This document shows positions 15,959 through 23,909 of a stretch of 64,000 nucleotides of DNA, piece by piece; the stretch's first letter is position 1; each line of letters opens with the position of its first letter. The notes below the pieces were generated by a model that did not search any database, was not told the origin of the DNA, and worked only from the letters and a program-made list of their open reading frames with translations. Location: positions 19,629 through 83,628 of the forward strand of contig CACYMQ010000013.1 of NCBI GenBank assembly GCA_902775555.1, written 5' to 3'. The translations under genes were made by a program, and so were the position numbers. The stretch comes from an uncultured Lachnospiraceae bacterium. GTDB taxonomy: Bacteria > Bacillota > Clostridia > Lachnospirales > Lachnospiraceae.

Positions 15959-16423
15959 ATGAGCAGATTAAAGGAACTGAGAAAATATGTGAACAGAGAG
16001 CTGATGGAAATGCCGGATGCGGATGACCGGATCAGCGCGATCAATCATTTGTATGGAGTTTCTCTGGCAGCAACGATATTGGCAAAGCGGAGAGGACTTG
16101 ATCCGGAACTTGCGGCGATGGCTGCCATGCTGCATGACCTTCATGCATATAAGTCCGGCTCTTATGAGGATCATGCGCATAAAGGAGCAGAGCTGGCCCG
16201 GGAAATCCTTTCCGAACTGAAGCTGACGAGTGAGGAAGAAACGGAAATGATCTGCTCAGCGATTTACCATCATGATGACAAGCTGACGAAGGATGCACCG
16301 TTTGATGAGCTTTTGAAGGACGCTGATGTGGTCCATCATACCATGAATGATACGGGTAAGGCCATCAAGGAAAAGGAACAGGAAAGATATGACCGGATCT
16401 GTGCTGAGTTATATTTGAAATGA
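15959..16423 (+). CDS. HD-domain phosphohydrolase
   Basis: A 154-residue single HD domain. The metal-binding residues are visible as His-30 area (INHLYGVSL), the central HD pair in MAAMLHDLHAYKSG (about 58-62), His-Lys in DHAHKGA, a second HH in IYHHDDK (about 102-105), and a late Asp in LLKDADVVHH. Such proteins hydrolyse phosphate esters of nucleotides or similar compounds; the substrate is unknown. The ribosome site AAAGGAGAA is strong. It lies between the cysteine-rich paralogue and an M24-like gene. Confidence 0.85.
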   Translation: MSRLKELRKYVNRELMEMPDADDRISAINHLYGVSLAATILAKRRGLDPELAAMAAMLHDLHAYKSGSYEDHAHKGAELAREILSELKLTSEEETEMICSAIYHHDDKLTKDAPFDELLKDADVVHHTMNDTGKAIKEKEQERYDRICAELYLK

Positions 16424-16502
16424 ACCTTCGGACGGCACGGTAGATCGGATAAATGACAAAATGGATATTGTATATTTTGAAATAGACTGAGGTGGAGAAT
16501 CG

Positions 16503-17192
16503 ATGGAATACAGTGAAGTTCAAAGGATAGCAAGGAATACGATCGAATATATAAAAGGTGAAATACACTCCGGAATGGCATTGACAGAAGTGCGACGCCT
16601 TTGTGAAGAGAAAATGTATGAGCTTGGAGCGGATTCCTTCTGGTACTATGATATCGGAGCTTTTGTTTTCTCGGGAGATGAGACTACGGTTTCCGTTTCC
16701 GGAAGAGAATATATTACTTCGGACAGGATCATCGCGGCAGATGATATTCTTACCATAGATCTGAGTCCGCAGTCAGGTGATACCTGGGGGGATTACGCAA
16801 GAACCATCATTATCCAGAACGGAAAAGCTGTTCAGTCAGATGACGAGATCATGAATCCTGAGTGGCGTGCGGGTGTTGAAATGGAAAAGAAGCTTCATAA
16901 AAGGATGAGGTCGATCGTAAACCCGAAGATGACATTTGAAGAACTATACGTTCAGATGAATGAGTTCATTCTTGAAGAAGGGTTTATCAATCTGGATTTT
17001 TTGGGAAATCTCGGACACTCCATAGTTCGTAGGAGAGAAGACAGAGTGTATATCGAGAAGGGAAACCATGCGAAGCTCAGTGATGTCGATTATTTCACCT
17101 TTGAACCGCACATCAGCGTATGTGGCTCCCGATACGGATACAAAAGAGAAAATATCTATTTCTTTGACCAGGGGATCCTAAAAGAATTATAG
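16503..17192 (+). CDS. M24 family metallopeptidase-like protein
   Basis: This 229-residue protein has the pita-bread fold typical of methionine aminopeptidase and prolidase. The five metal ligands are in the expected order: Asp in LTIDLSP (about 82), Asp in WGDYART (about 94), His in NLGHSI (about 168), Glu in FTFEPH (about 200) and Glu in KRENIYF (about 220). It is shorter at the N-terminus than prolidases, close to the catalytic domain alone. It probably cleaves an N-terminal or X-Pro bond, but the substrate is unknown. The ribosome site GAGGTGGAG is good, and a hairpin terminator follows. Confidence 0.85.
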   Translation: MEYSEVQRIARNTIEYIKGEIHSGMALTEVRRLCEEKMYELGADSFWYYDIGAFVFSGDETTVSVSGREYITSDRIIAADDILTIDLSPQSGDTWGDYARTIIIQNGKAVQSDDEIMNPEWRAGVEMEKKLHKRMRSIVNPKMTFEELYVQMNEFILEEGFINLDFLGNLGHSIVRRREDRVYIEKGNHAKLSDVDYFTFEPHISVCGSRYGYKRENIYFFDQGILKEL

Positions 17193-17206
17193 TTGTGATT
17201 ACTGAT

Positions 17207-17240
17207 AGCAGGCTGCGATTGCAGTCTGCTATTTGCGTTT
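17207..17240 (+). terminator. Hairpin terminator
   Basis: AGCAGGCTGC (17207-17216) pairs with GCAGTCTGCT (17221-17230) over a GATT loop, with one G-T pair, followed by ATTTGCGTTTT. It closes the M24 gene. Confidence 0.65.
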
Positions 17241-17275
17241 TACGGTTCACATCTTGACGCACTTTACGTCACATC

Positions 17276-17323
17276 TTGACAGGCTAACATGTATTAGCTA
17301 TAATAGGGCTAATAATTATTAGC
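17276..17323 (+). promoter_or_regulatory. Promoter with two operator boxes for the TetR gene
   Basis: TTGACA (17276-17281), a 17-base spacer and TATAAT (17299-17304) form a consensus promoter. Box 1, GCTAACATGTATTAGC, fills the spacer at 17283-17298. Box 2, GCTAATAATTATTAGC, is a perfect 16-bp palindrome at 17308-17323, over the expected transcription start. Both share GCTAA-N6-TTAGC. They are probable binding sites for the TetR protein encoded 16 bases downstream, and so for autorepression. Confidence 0.75.
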
Positions 17324-17338
17324 GGTATGGAGGGAGCC

Positions 17339-17929
17339 ATGTCTACGAAAGAGAAAATTTTGGATGCGGCGTTAACACTTTTTGCAGAGAATGGATACGA
17401 TGGAACAAGCGTGGAGCAGATTGCGAATGCTATAGGAATTAAAGCTCCTTCGCTGTACAAGCATTATAAGGGCAAAGAGGATATACTCAATTCGTTGATC
17501 GATTCTGCGGAAGCGCGGTATGAGGAGATGTTTGGATCCGAGAAAAATATCGGAAAGGTACCGCAAAGCCGGGAAGAGTTTGAAAAGGTGACTATGGAAA
17601 GGGTCTCATTTACAATGCGGGATCCCATGATTCGCAAGACACGGATGCTCCTTGTTCAGGAACAGTTCAGGAATGAGAGGATTTCCGAGGCTACAACCAG
17701 GCATCAGCTGGACGGGATACAGAGGATGTTTGCAAAGATCATCAAGGGAATGATGGATGAGGGGATAGTCGTAAAGGATGATCCGCAGCTGCTGGCGGTA
17801 GAACTTACCGCACCGGCGGTTCTGCAGATCGCAAGAGCAGACCGACAGCCGCAGTGTGAAGAAGAATGTATGAAATACATCGAAAAGCATTTACGGCATT
17901 TTTGTAATGTGTACATGAAACAGGAGTGA
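17339..17929 (+). CDS. TetR/AcrR family transcriptional regulator
   Basis: About 196 residues. The N-terminal helix-turn-helix covers residues 3-50 (ILDAALTLFAENGYDGTSVE, then LYKHYKGKEDIL), which is diagnostic of TetR. The C-terminal ligand-binding domain is not assignable to a substrate. The start is ATG 17339, preceded by GGAGGG; ATG 17327 would leave no ribosome site. It probably represses its own promoter through the two palindromic boxes upstream. The next gene, a CatA-like acetyltransferase, is 160 bases downstream beyond repeat D and could be a target, but no matching box is seen there. Confidence 0.88.
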   Translation: MSTKEKILDAALTLFAENGYDGTSVEQIANAIGIKAPSLYKHYKGKEDILNSLIDSAEARYEEMFGSEKNIGKVPQSREEFEKVTMERVSFTMRDPMIRKTRMLLVQEQFRNERISEATTRHQLDGIQRMFAKIIKGMMDEGIVVKDDPQLLAVELTAPAVLQIARADRQPQCEEECMKYIEKHLRHFCNVYMKQE

Positions 17930-17981
17930 AAATTTGAATCCGATCACTTATTCATTTTTAACAGAGAATAATTTCAATGAG

Positions 17982-18026
17982 ACGATTGGGGACGGTTCTG
18001 GGCGTCCCAGAACCGTCCCCAATCGT
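17982..18026 (+). repeat. Palindromic repeat copy D (minimal form)
   Basis: A single-unit copy: a 21-base left arm, CGT loop (18003-18005) and a 21-base right arm form a perfect palindrome. The loop is the complement-type variant (CGT) also seen in copy E, against ACG in copies A-C. Confidence 0.9.
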
Positions 18027-18089
18027 TCCAAAGAAGAGGGTGAGCCATGGGTGCTGCTGCAAAAAGAGACAGAATAATGCGAGGACGTG

Positions 18090-18776
18090 ATGAAAATGGA
18101 CAATAAAACAGATAAGAATTATCGGACAGTAAATAAGGAAACCTATTACCGGAAGGGTGTTTACCGGCATTTTACGGAGGACTGCAAGTGCTCTACCTCC
18201 ATGACGGCCAGGGTTGATGTGACGGAGCTGGTGCGGTATTCGAAGGAGAAGGGCACGAAGTTCTATGTCAATTTTCTGTATATCCTTTCCAGGGTGTTGA
18301 ATTCAAGGGATGATTACAGGATGGGGTATCTTTGGAAGACGGATGAACTGATCTGCTATGATGTGATCCATCCGATGCAGTACATTTTCCATGAGGATAC
18401 GGAGACCTGCACGCCGGTATATACAGTCTATGATCCGGATTACGAGACATTTTACAGAGCTGCTGTCGCTGATATTGAGAAGGCAAAGCAGACAAGAGAG
18501 TATGGTCTGGATGCGGAAAACCATCCGAACTGGTTTGATGCCTCCTACATTTCCTGGCTTTCTTACGATTCCCTGAATATTGAACTGCCGGACGGTTACC
18601 TCTATTTCCTGCCGATCATTAACTGGGGGAAATACCGTGAGGAGAATGGAAGTCTCATGATGCCGGTAACGGTTCGCATGAACCATGCGATTGCGGACGG
18701 ATATCTGGTTGCAAATGTGTACCGTCTGCTGGAAAAAGAGATGGCTGCGTTCTGCAATGGTAAGGGGAATCATTGA
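18090..18776 (+). CDS. CatA-like chloramphenicol acetyltransferase family protein
   Basis: About 228 residues, the usual length of type A chloramphenicol O-acetyltransferases. The catalytic His stands in RMNHAIADGY (about 206-215), matching HHxxxDG with Asn for the first His. The F/Y-N-F-L segment near 58 and the SWLSYDSLNIE region (about 176-186) match the substrate and CoA sites. Such proteins form trimers and acetylate a hydroxyl group using acetyl-CoA. Whether chloramphenicol is the substrate cannot be told. GAGGA at 18081 serves ATG 18090; ATG 18096 is also possible. Confidence 0.82.
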   Translation: MKMDNKTDKNYRTVNKETYYRKGVYRHFTEDCKCSTSMTARVDVTELVRYSKEKGTKFYVNFLYILSRVLNSRDDYRMGYLWKTDELICYDVIHPMQYIFHEDTETCTPVYTVYDPDYETFYRAAVADIEKAKQTREYGLDAENHPNWFDASYISWLSYDSLNIELPDGYLYFLPIINWGKYREENGSLMMPVTVRMNHAIADGYLVANVYRLLEKEMAAFCNGKGNH

Positions 18777-18867
18777 CATTAGGACAAATAATAGCAAGAA
18801 AAGTCGGGAATGAAAGAAATCTATGAGGTAAGATAGCCACATAGCAAGTGAAGGGAGGCAGGCTGCC

Positions 18868-19728
18868 GTGGAATGGATGGCATTGATCGGTGATTCGATC
18901 CAGTATATTGAAGAGCATATCACAGAGGATGTGACGGCTGATGAAGTGGCAAAGGCTGTAGGCGTATCTCCGTTTTATTTTCAGAAGGGATTTGCCATGC
19001 TTTGCGGATTCAGTGTTGCTGAGTATATCCGCAACAGAAGGCTGGCACTGGCCGGGAATGATCTTCTGATCACAGAGGATAAGATCATCGATATTGCCAT
19101 GAAGTACGGGTATGACTCTCCGGATAGTTTTACCAAGGCATTTACAAGATTCCATGGCGTGTCGCCTTCGTCCGTGCGCAGGGACGAGGTGATGCTGAAG
19201 ACCTTCGCTCCGCTGAAACTGAAGATATCATTAGAAGGAGGCTATCTCATGGATTACAAGATCATGAAAAAGGATGCATTTACGGTGATCGCAAACGCAA
19301 AAACATTTTCCTACGAAGGGGCAAAGGAAAGTGTCCCACAGTTCTGGCAGGAGCATTATCAAGCCGGAAAGGGAAAGTACGTTATGGGAGTTTACGGGAT
19401 CAATATCGATACCACTATGGGTAAGGAAGAGTTTGAATACCTGATCGCAGATCCGTATGATCCGAAGAACGAGGTACCTGAGGGACTTATTACCAGAACC
19501 ATACCGTCATTTGACTGGGCGGTATTCCCCTGCAAAGGAGCGATGCCGGATGCGCTTCAGGATGTGAATACCAAGATCTTCACAGAATGGCTGCCGGCCC
19601 TTAAGGAATATGAGTTTGCTGCCGGTTACTGCGTGGAGTTTTACGATGATCCCACAAAGTATGAGAAAGGGACTCAGGATGAGAACTATTATAGTGAGAT
19701 CTGGATTCCCGTAAAGAAGAAAGCGTAA
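18868..19728 (+). CDS. AraC-type regulator with GyrI-like effector domain
   Basis: A 286-residue Rob/BltR-like protein. Residues 8-105 hold two helix-turn-helix units (TADEVAKAVGVSPFYFQKGF and IAMKYGYDSPDSFTKAFTRF). Residues about 122-286 form a GyrI-like/SOUL-type effector-binding domain (DYKIMKKDAFTVIANAK, ending in EIWIPVKK). This order is known from regulators that bind small hydrophobic drugs and activate defence or efflux genes. GTG 18868 has AGGGAGG nine bases upstream. A terminator hairpin lies 25 bases after the stop, so it is transcribed alone. Confidence 0.88.
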   Translation: MEWMALIGDSIQYIEEHITEDVTADEVAKAVGVSPFYFQKGFAMLCGFSVAEYIRNRRLALAGNDLLITEDKIIDIAMKYGYDSPDSFTKAFTRFHGVSPSSVRRDEVMLKTFAPLKLKISLEGGYLMDYKIMKKDAFTVIANAKTFSYEGAKESVPQFWQEHYQAGKGKYVMGVYGINIDTTMGKEEFEYLIADPYDPKNEVPEGLITRTIPSFDWAVFPCKGAMPDALQDVNTKIFTEWLPALKEYEFAAGYCVEFYDDPTKYEKGTQDENYYSEIWIPVKKKA

Positions 19729-19753
19729 GCTGGAGCTGTACTGAAGGATAATC

Positions 19754-19793
19754 CCTGTATCCCGGGAAACCGGGGTACAGGTAATATTTTAGA
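19754..19793 (+). terminator. Hairpin terminator with GAAA loop
   Basis: CCTGTATCCCGG (19754-19765) pairs with CCGGGGTACAGG (19770-19781) over a GAAA loop, followed by TAATATTTTA. It ends the AraC-type gene. Confidence 0.65.
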
Positions 19794-19847
19794 AGTGACA
19801 TACAGATGTCCTGTTCAGTGTTGTAAGATATGTGCAAAGGGTGAGGC

Positions 19848-19919
19848 ATGAGTATGAGATTGGATGGATTTGGGTTGCTGGTAGAAGATATGGGGAGGAT
19901 GTTACAAATGAGCAGATGA
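19848..19919 (+). pseudogene. N-terminal remnant of a VOC/glyoxalase-family gene
   Basis: A 23-residue open frame (MSMRLDGFGLLVEDMGRML, then QMSR and stop) matches the first strand and helix typical of VOC-superfamily proteins, which usually continue with RFYRDVLGF. A GGTGAGG ribosome site survives. The rest of the gene is gone. The remaining bases to 19980 hold nothing I recognise. Confidence 0.45.
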
Positions 19920-19980
19920 ATGATAAGAAGTTTTTAAAGCTGGTGAACGGATAACTGGACCGATACGCAGGAGGTTGATG

Positions 19981-20538
19981 ATGTACGAAAATAGCAGGCC
20001 AGTCGGAGAAACAAACGATGATCTTTCTACCTATCAGGGAGCGCTGGATATATTCAGAAAAGTAAACTGTGTAAGCGAACGGGAGAACTGTCTGATCGGA
20101 ACGATCGTGGATTACTCAAAGAGCAACGAGGTTACAGCTTCGATGATCGGATTGGGAGTAGCCGGACCCGTAGGATATGTGGTTGGAGATGTGCTGGCAA
20201 GAGAAAGAGATGAAAGGATCAGCAGGATCAATGAATTCCTCTTTGCTTTACTTAACTTCAACGAAACCGGAGTCGGAATCATGCCCTTAAAGGGCGGCGG
20301 ATTAAAGATCAATCCGGAAAAACTAAGTCCCGGTTATGATGCGTTTGTATATTACTATTATCAGGAACTCTCCGGCATTTCCGTAAAGAACTATTACGGG
20401 ATAAGAAAAAGCGTAAAAGCGATCACGATCACTCTGATCAATGGTAAGAAGCTGCATTTCAATGCGAATATGACTGAGAAAGCATTGCCTTACCAGGTGA
20501 ACGGAATGAAGATATTGACGGGGAAATACCAGAAATAA
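19981..20538 (+). CDS. Hypothetical protein with a glycine-rich apolar segment
   Basis: A 185-residue protein with no family I recognise. Residues about 50-72 (VTASMIGLGVAGPVGYVVGD) form an alanine/glycine-rich apolar stretch that could be one membrane pass or an amphipathic loop. The C-terminal 80 residues are strand-rich, with a PH-like alternation (KSVKAITITLINGKKLHFNA). AGGAGG ends six bases before ATG 19981; ATG 19978 and TTG 19975 are weaker options. A strong terminator follows at once, so the gene is transcribed alone. Confidence 0.7.
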   Translation: MYENSRPVGETNDDLSTYQGALDIFRKVNCVSERENCLIGTIVDYSKSNEVTASMIGLGVAGPVGYVVGDVLARERDERISRINEFLFALLNFNETGVGIMPLKGGGLKINPEKLSPGYDAFVYYYYQELSGISVKNYYGIRKSVKAITITLINGKKLHFNANMTEKALPYQVNGMKILTGKYQK

Positions 20539-20557
20539 GGGAGTGATTTTCTTCTTG

Positions 20558-20587
20558 ACAGGCTGCAATTTGCAGTCTGTTTTTTTG
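20558..20587 (+). terminator. Rho-independent terminator
   Basis: ACAGGCTGCA (20558-20567) pairs with TGCAGTCTGT (20571-20580) over an ATT loop, followed by six to seven Ts. Its stem resembles the terminator at 17207. Confidence 0.85.
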
Positions 20588-20620
20588 TTGAATAATACGT
20601 TCCATGAGGAGTGGTGTGGT

Positions 20621-20830
20621 ATGTGCGAGGCACATATCTGTGATGTGATCAGAAAAACCTTTTCAGATGCGAAGAAGGTATCCGCGTCCCGGGGAAAAGG
20701 AGAAGCTGTATTTCTGACGGAGAAGGAACCGGATAAGAGCCTGCTTGAGGATGCGATCACATCCATGGGATATACCTACATTTCCTCGGAAAGTGTGGAG
20801 TATAAGAAAAAAGGATTGTTTGGACGTTAG
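20621..20830 (+). CDS. Heavy-metal-associated (HMA)-like protein, N-terminally shortened
   Basis: About 69 residues beginning MCEAHICDVIRK. Clostridial HMA-like proteins paired with ABC exporters carry CGMCEAHI; here the codons for WCG survive upstream of the only sensible ATG, while the first beta strand is lost. ATG 20621 has GAGGAG nine bases before it. A longer frame from GTG 20543 would run through a terminator and is rejected. The gene precedes a truncated ABC transporter by 13 bases, the usual partner arrangement, so both look like the remains of one metal- or haem-related operon. It may no longer work. Confidence 0.5.
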   Translation: MCEAHICDVIRKTFSDAKKVSASRGKGEAVFLTEKEPDKSLLEDAITSMGYTYISSESVEYKKKGLFGR

Positions 20831-20843
20831 AAGGAGGCATGAA

Positions 20844-21125
20844 ATGAAAAAAAGAGGATTGTTATCCTGGGTGCTTGAATTTGCAGGGAGAAAGCGAGGG
20901 TATTTCGTTGGAAGTGTTGTGCTCGCCATTCTTGGCGTGGCTGCATCCTTTGGTCCCTACCTGATCATAGCTAAGATCGTGAAGCAGCTGCTGGCGGATA
21001 ACCGGGAGTGGGATTATTATCTCTCTTTTGGAACGATTGGGGACGGTTCTGGGCGTCCCAGAACCGTCCCCAATCGTTCCACAGAATGGCCGGACTTTGC
21101 TATGGTGGTAGACCCGCGATTATGA
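20844..21125 (+). pseudogene. ABC transporter truncated at repeat copy E
   Basis: The first 62 residues (KKRGLLSWVLEFAGRKRGYF, then a membrane helix and VKQLLADNREWDYYLSF) are a typical N-terminus of a fused permease-ATPase ABC half-transporter. The frame then enters palindromic repeat E at 21030 and ends at TGA 21123-21125. Everything from the second membrane helix to the ATPase, around 500 residues, is missing. The ribosome site AAGGAGG is intact. The break is exactly at the repeat boundary, so the repeat's arrival or recombination between repeat copies probably removed the rest. Confidence 0.85.
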
Positions 21126-21131
21126 TAGAAT
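21030..21131 (+). repeat. Palindromic repeat copy E with extended -10 flank
   Basis: A perfect 51-base palindrome lies at 21030-21080, extending to GGAACG/CGTTCC. The flank ends with TGATAGAAT (21123-21131), an extended -10 element similar to those after copies A and C, 63 bases before the next gene. Confidence 0.88.
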
Positions 21132-21194
21132 AAAGCCATTGAACGGTGAAGCTGGGAGAAGGGTCCGACACACTGCAGACAGAAGGAGGAGAGC

Positions 21195-21563
21195 ATGAAG
21201 AAATGGTACGATGAAGAATATGAATTTACGGTAGAAGTAACGGGCTTTTTGCATGGAGATCATACGGAAAGGTACTGCCGCAACGGGGAAGAGGAAGAGA
21301 TCGGTGATGTTTATAAATGCACCTATGGGTGTCCGGTGAATGCGGAAGGCTACGGGATCTGCTCTAAGACGATGATGATGTTATATCCGCTGATGGAATC
21401 TGTAAGAAGCGGCGGTGATCTTACTAAGGTCGGCGGAGACGGGAAATACTCCAAGACAGTTGTGTGCCCGGATGGATGTGTGATCTTCAAGCTGACGGCA
21501 AAGCCTTTGGGAAACGAGAACTTCCATACAGGCGGTTTCTGGGATTATCCGGATGAAACATAA
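21195..21563 (+). CDS. TIGR04076 family protein
   Basis: A 122-residue cysteine-bearing protein with the TIGR04076 layout: an opening YEFTVEVTG strand, CTYGCPVNAEGYGICSKTMM in the middle, MLYPLMESVRSGGD, then VVCPDGCVIFKL near the end. The family is small, widespread in anaerobes and uncharacterised; the conserved cysteines suggest metal or Fe-S binding, which is inference. AGGAGGAG precedes the ATG. The next gene starts just before or after its stop codon, so they are co-transcribed. Confidence 0.78.
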   Translation: MKKWYDEEYEFTVEVTGFLHGDHTERYCRNGEEEEIGDVYKCTYGCPVNAEGYGICSKTMMMLYPLMESVRSGGDLTKVGGDGKYSKTVVCPDGCVIFKLTAKPLGNENFHTGGFWDYPDET

Positions 21564-21588
21564 GAATATAGGAAAAGGACAGGAAATC

Positions 21589-22053
21589 ATGATTGTTGAA
21601 ATAACGGATTCAAATGAAAAACAGACCATAGCAAGAGAAGTGCTGGAGGCGCTCACGGACTGGTTTGAGGTAGAAGAGAGCAGAGAGGGATACATATCCG
21701 GATGCACCGACTGGACCTTCCTGGCAGCAAAGGAAGGACAGAAGGCCATCGGCTTCCTCTGCCTGAAGGAAACAGGCAAGGCCACAGTGGAACTGGCGGT
21801 TATGGGGGTTTTAAAGGACCATCACAGGGGCGGTGTCGGCCGGCAGCTGGTAGAAAGGGCGAAGGAAGCGGCCAGAGAGAAAGGCTATGAATTCATGCAG
21901 GTTAAGACCGTGAAGATGGGTATGTATGAGGACTATGACAGGACGAATCTCTTCTACATAAGCTGCGGGTTCAAGGAACTGGAAGTTTTTCCGCTCCTTT
22001 GGGACGAGGCCAATCCCTGCCAGATCTATGTGATGTCTTTGAAAAACCAGTAA
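21589..22053 (+). CDS. GNAT family N-acetyltransferase
   Basis: About 154 residues. Motif A is ELAVMGVLKDHHRGGVGRQL (about 67-86) with the HRGGVG pyrophosphate loop; motif B is LFYISCGFKELE. The acyl acceptor is unknown. I choose ATG 21589 because homologous GNATs begin with MIVEITDSN-like sequence; the ATG at 21553 overlaps the previous stop and would add 12 polar residues. The response regulator follows 20 bases after its stop. Confidence 0.82.
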   Translation: MIVEITDSNEKQTIAREVLEALTDWFEVEESREGYISGCTDWTFLAAKEGQKAIGFLCLKETGKATVELAVMGVLKDHHRGGVGRQLVERAKEAAREKGYEFMQVKTVKMGMYEDYDRTNLFYISCGFKELEVFPLLWDEANPCQIYVMSLKNQ

Positions 22054-22073
22054 TCGTGACCGGAGGAAATGTC

Positions 22074-22760
22074 GTGAAGAGGGAAATTCTCATAATTGAT
22101 GATGACATAGATATTGCCATGATCATTACGGATATGCTTACGGATCAGGGGTTCGGAGTGACACATGCCGCAAGCAGTGAGGAAGCATTTGAGCTTCTGA
22201 CAAATAAAAGCTTTCATCTGATCATTCTGGATATCAATCTTCCGGATGCGATCGGCTTTGAAGTATGCCGTGAACTGAGAAAAGTATCGGAGGTCCCTGT
22301 GATCTTCGCCAGTGCCAGGACCAGTGAGACAGACCGGATCACAGGCCTTGATATCGGCGGGGATGATTATCTTCCGAAACCCTTTTCGATGAAGGAGCTT
22401 CTGGCACATATCAATGCTTTGCTCCGCAGGACCTACGGATTCGGAGATGATGAAAAGACGATATCCTTCGGCGATATTACGGTGGATACAGGTTCACGTA
22501 CGGTAACAAAAAAAGGGAATCCCGTAAACCTGTCGATGCGTGAATTTGATCTGCTGGCATATCTATGTACACATCCAAACACCGCCCTGACGAAGGATAA
22601 ACTGCTCAGCGAAGTGTGGGGTGCCTTCTCTCCGGTTGAACCGAAAACCCTTGCCGTACATATCAGATGGCTCAGGGAGAAACTGGAGGACGATCCGGCA
22701 GAGCCCAAATTCATTAAGACGGTGTATAAGGTTGGATATATTCTGGAGGCAGACACATGA
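22074..22760 (+). CDS. OmpR-family response regulator
   Basis: About 228 residues. The receiver domain (1-120) shows IIDDD at the acidic pocket, the phospho-acceptor Asp in LIILDINLPD (about 53), Thr/Ser in FASART and Lys in YLPKPF (about 103). The C-terminal winged helix (130-228) is of the OmpR/PhoB type (MREFDLLAYL, VDVHIRWLRxKL-like VHIRWLREKL, VGYIL). GTG 22074 has CGGAGGAAA six bases upstream; the longer ORF start would run through the GNAT 3' end. The kinase gene overlaps by four bases (ATGA). Confidence 0.92.
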   Translation: MKREILIIDDDIDIAMIITDMLTDQGFGVTHAASSEEAFELLTNKSFHLIILDINLPDAIGFEVCRELRKVSEVPVIFASARTSETDRITGLDIGGDDYLPKPFSMKELLAHINALLRRTYGFGDDEKTISFGDITVDTGSRTVTKKGNPVNLSMREFDLLAYLCTHPNTALTKDKLLSEVWGAFSPVEPKTLAVHIRWLREKLEDDPAEPKFIKTVYKVGYILEADT

Positions 22761-23902
22761 AAGGACGGGTAATAAGGATTACTGTGGTTTTTTCACTGCT
22801 GCTTGTGGCAGTGACCGGCATCTTGGCTTTAAGCTCCCGGAAATCAACTCCGCAGAATGAACGGTCGGAGCAGCTGCTTCAATTAAATGAGATATCACAG
22901 CTGATCGATCAGGGAAAATATGATCTGGCTAAACAGAAGACGGATGCATATGCGGACAGGCTCCGTTCAAAGCCTGTAGAGGATTCCGTTGGAATAAACG
23001 GTATTGTTATGTGTACCCTCACCATTCTTTTTATGGCGATGGTATTTTTCTATGTATATCTGAATATTCTCCGCCCCTTTGATAAGATGAAGAACTATGC
23101 ATCCGAAATAGCAAAGGGGAATTTGGATCTGCCTCTTAATTATGAAAAGTCCGATTATTTCGGCGCATTTACCTGGGCTTTTGACAGTATGAGGAAAGAG
23201 ATCACGCGTTCGAGGACGGCAGAGCGTGAGGCCATCGAAAATAATAAGACGGTGATCGCGACACTTTCTCATGATATCAAAACACCGATCGCTTCCATAC
23301 GTGCCTATGCGGAGGGACTGGAAGCAAATCTTGATACAACACCGGAACGGCGTTCCAGATATCTGGAGGTGCTTATCAGAAAATGTGACGAGGTTACGGC
23401 ACTTACCAACGATCTTTTCCTTCATTCCCTTTCCAATCTCAATATGCTTCAGATGCAGCCGGAAGAGTTTCTGCTTGTTCCTTTTCTAAAGCAGTCCATA
23501 AGTGAGATCTTAGCCGGATATGAGGACGTGGTACTTAAGGAGACGGACATTTCTCCGGTGATTTATGCAGACCGGAAGAGGATCAATCAGATCGTGGAAA
23601 ATCTGATCAACAATTCGAGGAAATATGCAAAAACAAATGTTACCGTGTCCCTTACCCAAACAGATGATATGGTTTCCATACACTTCAGGGATAAGGGACC
23701 GGGAATTCCGGATGAAGATATGCCGTTTATTACGGATAAGTTTTATCGCGGGAAAAATACAGGTACCGAAAACGGCTCAGGCCTGGGACTCTATATCGTA
23801 AAGTATATTGCCGAACGATCCGGCGGAAGTATAGAGCTTATCAATCATACCTCCGGAGAAAAGGGACTTGAAGCAGTGGTGCACCTTCCGTTTAAAAAAT
23901 AG
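22757..23902 (+). CDS. Sensor histidine kinase
   Basis: A 381-residue membrane kinase. Two membrane helices (about 7-26 and 79-101) flank a short extracytoplasmic loop of some 50 residues. A HAMP-like linker follows (NILRPFDKMKNYASEIAKGN). The dimerisation domain carries the phospho-acceptor His in TLSHDIKTPIASI (about 175). The ATPase domain has the N box (LINNSRKY), G1 (DKGPGIPDE) and G2 (GSGLGLYI). The loop is too short for a large ligand domain, as in kinases that sense antimicrobial stress through a partner ABC transporter. It should phosphorylate the overlapping regulator. Confidence 0.92.
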   Translation: MKGRVIRITVVFSLLLVAVTGILALSSRKSTPQNERSEQLLQLNEISQLIDQGKYDLAKQKTDAYADRLRSKPVEDSVGINGIVMCTLTILFMAMVFFYVYLNILRPFDKMKNYASEIAKGNLDLPLNYEKSDYFGAFTWAFDSMRKEITRSRTAEREAIENNKTVIATLSHDIKTPIASIRAYAEGLEANLDTTPERRSRYLEVLIRKCDEVTALTNDLFLHSLSNLNMLQMQPEEFLLVPFLKQSISEILAGYEDVVLKETDISPVIYADRKRINQIVENLINNSRKYAKTNVTVSLTQTDDMVSIHFRDKGPGIPDEDMPFITDKFYRGKNTGTENGSGLGLYIVKYIAERSGGSIELINHTSGEKGLEAVVHLPFKK

Positions 23903-23909
23903 ATTTCTC

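Noticed and set aside
20543-20620. A longer GTG start for the HMA-like gene
   Set aside because: It would make a strong terminator (20558-20587) part of the coding sequence, and the added residues match no HMA strand.
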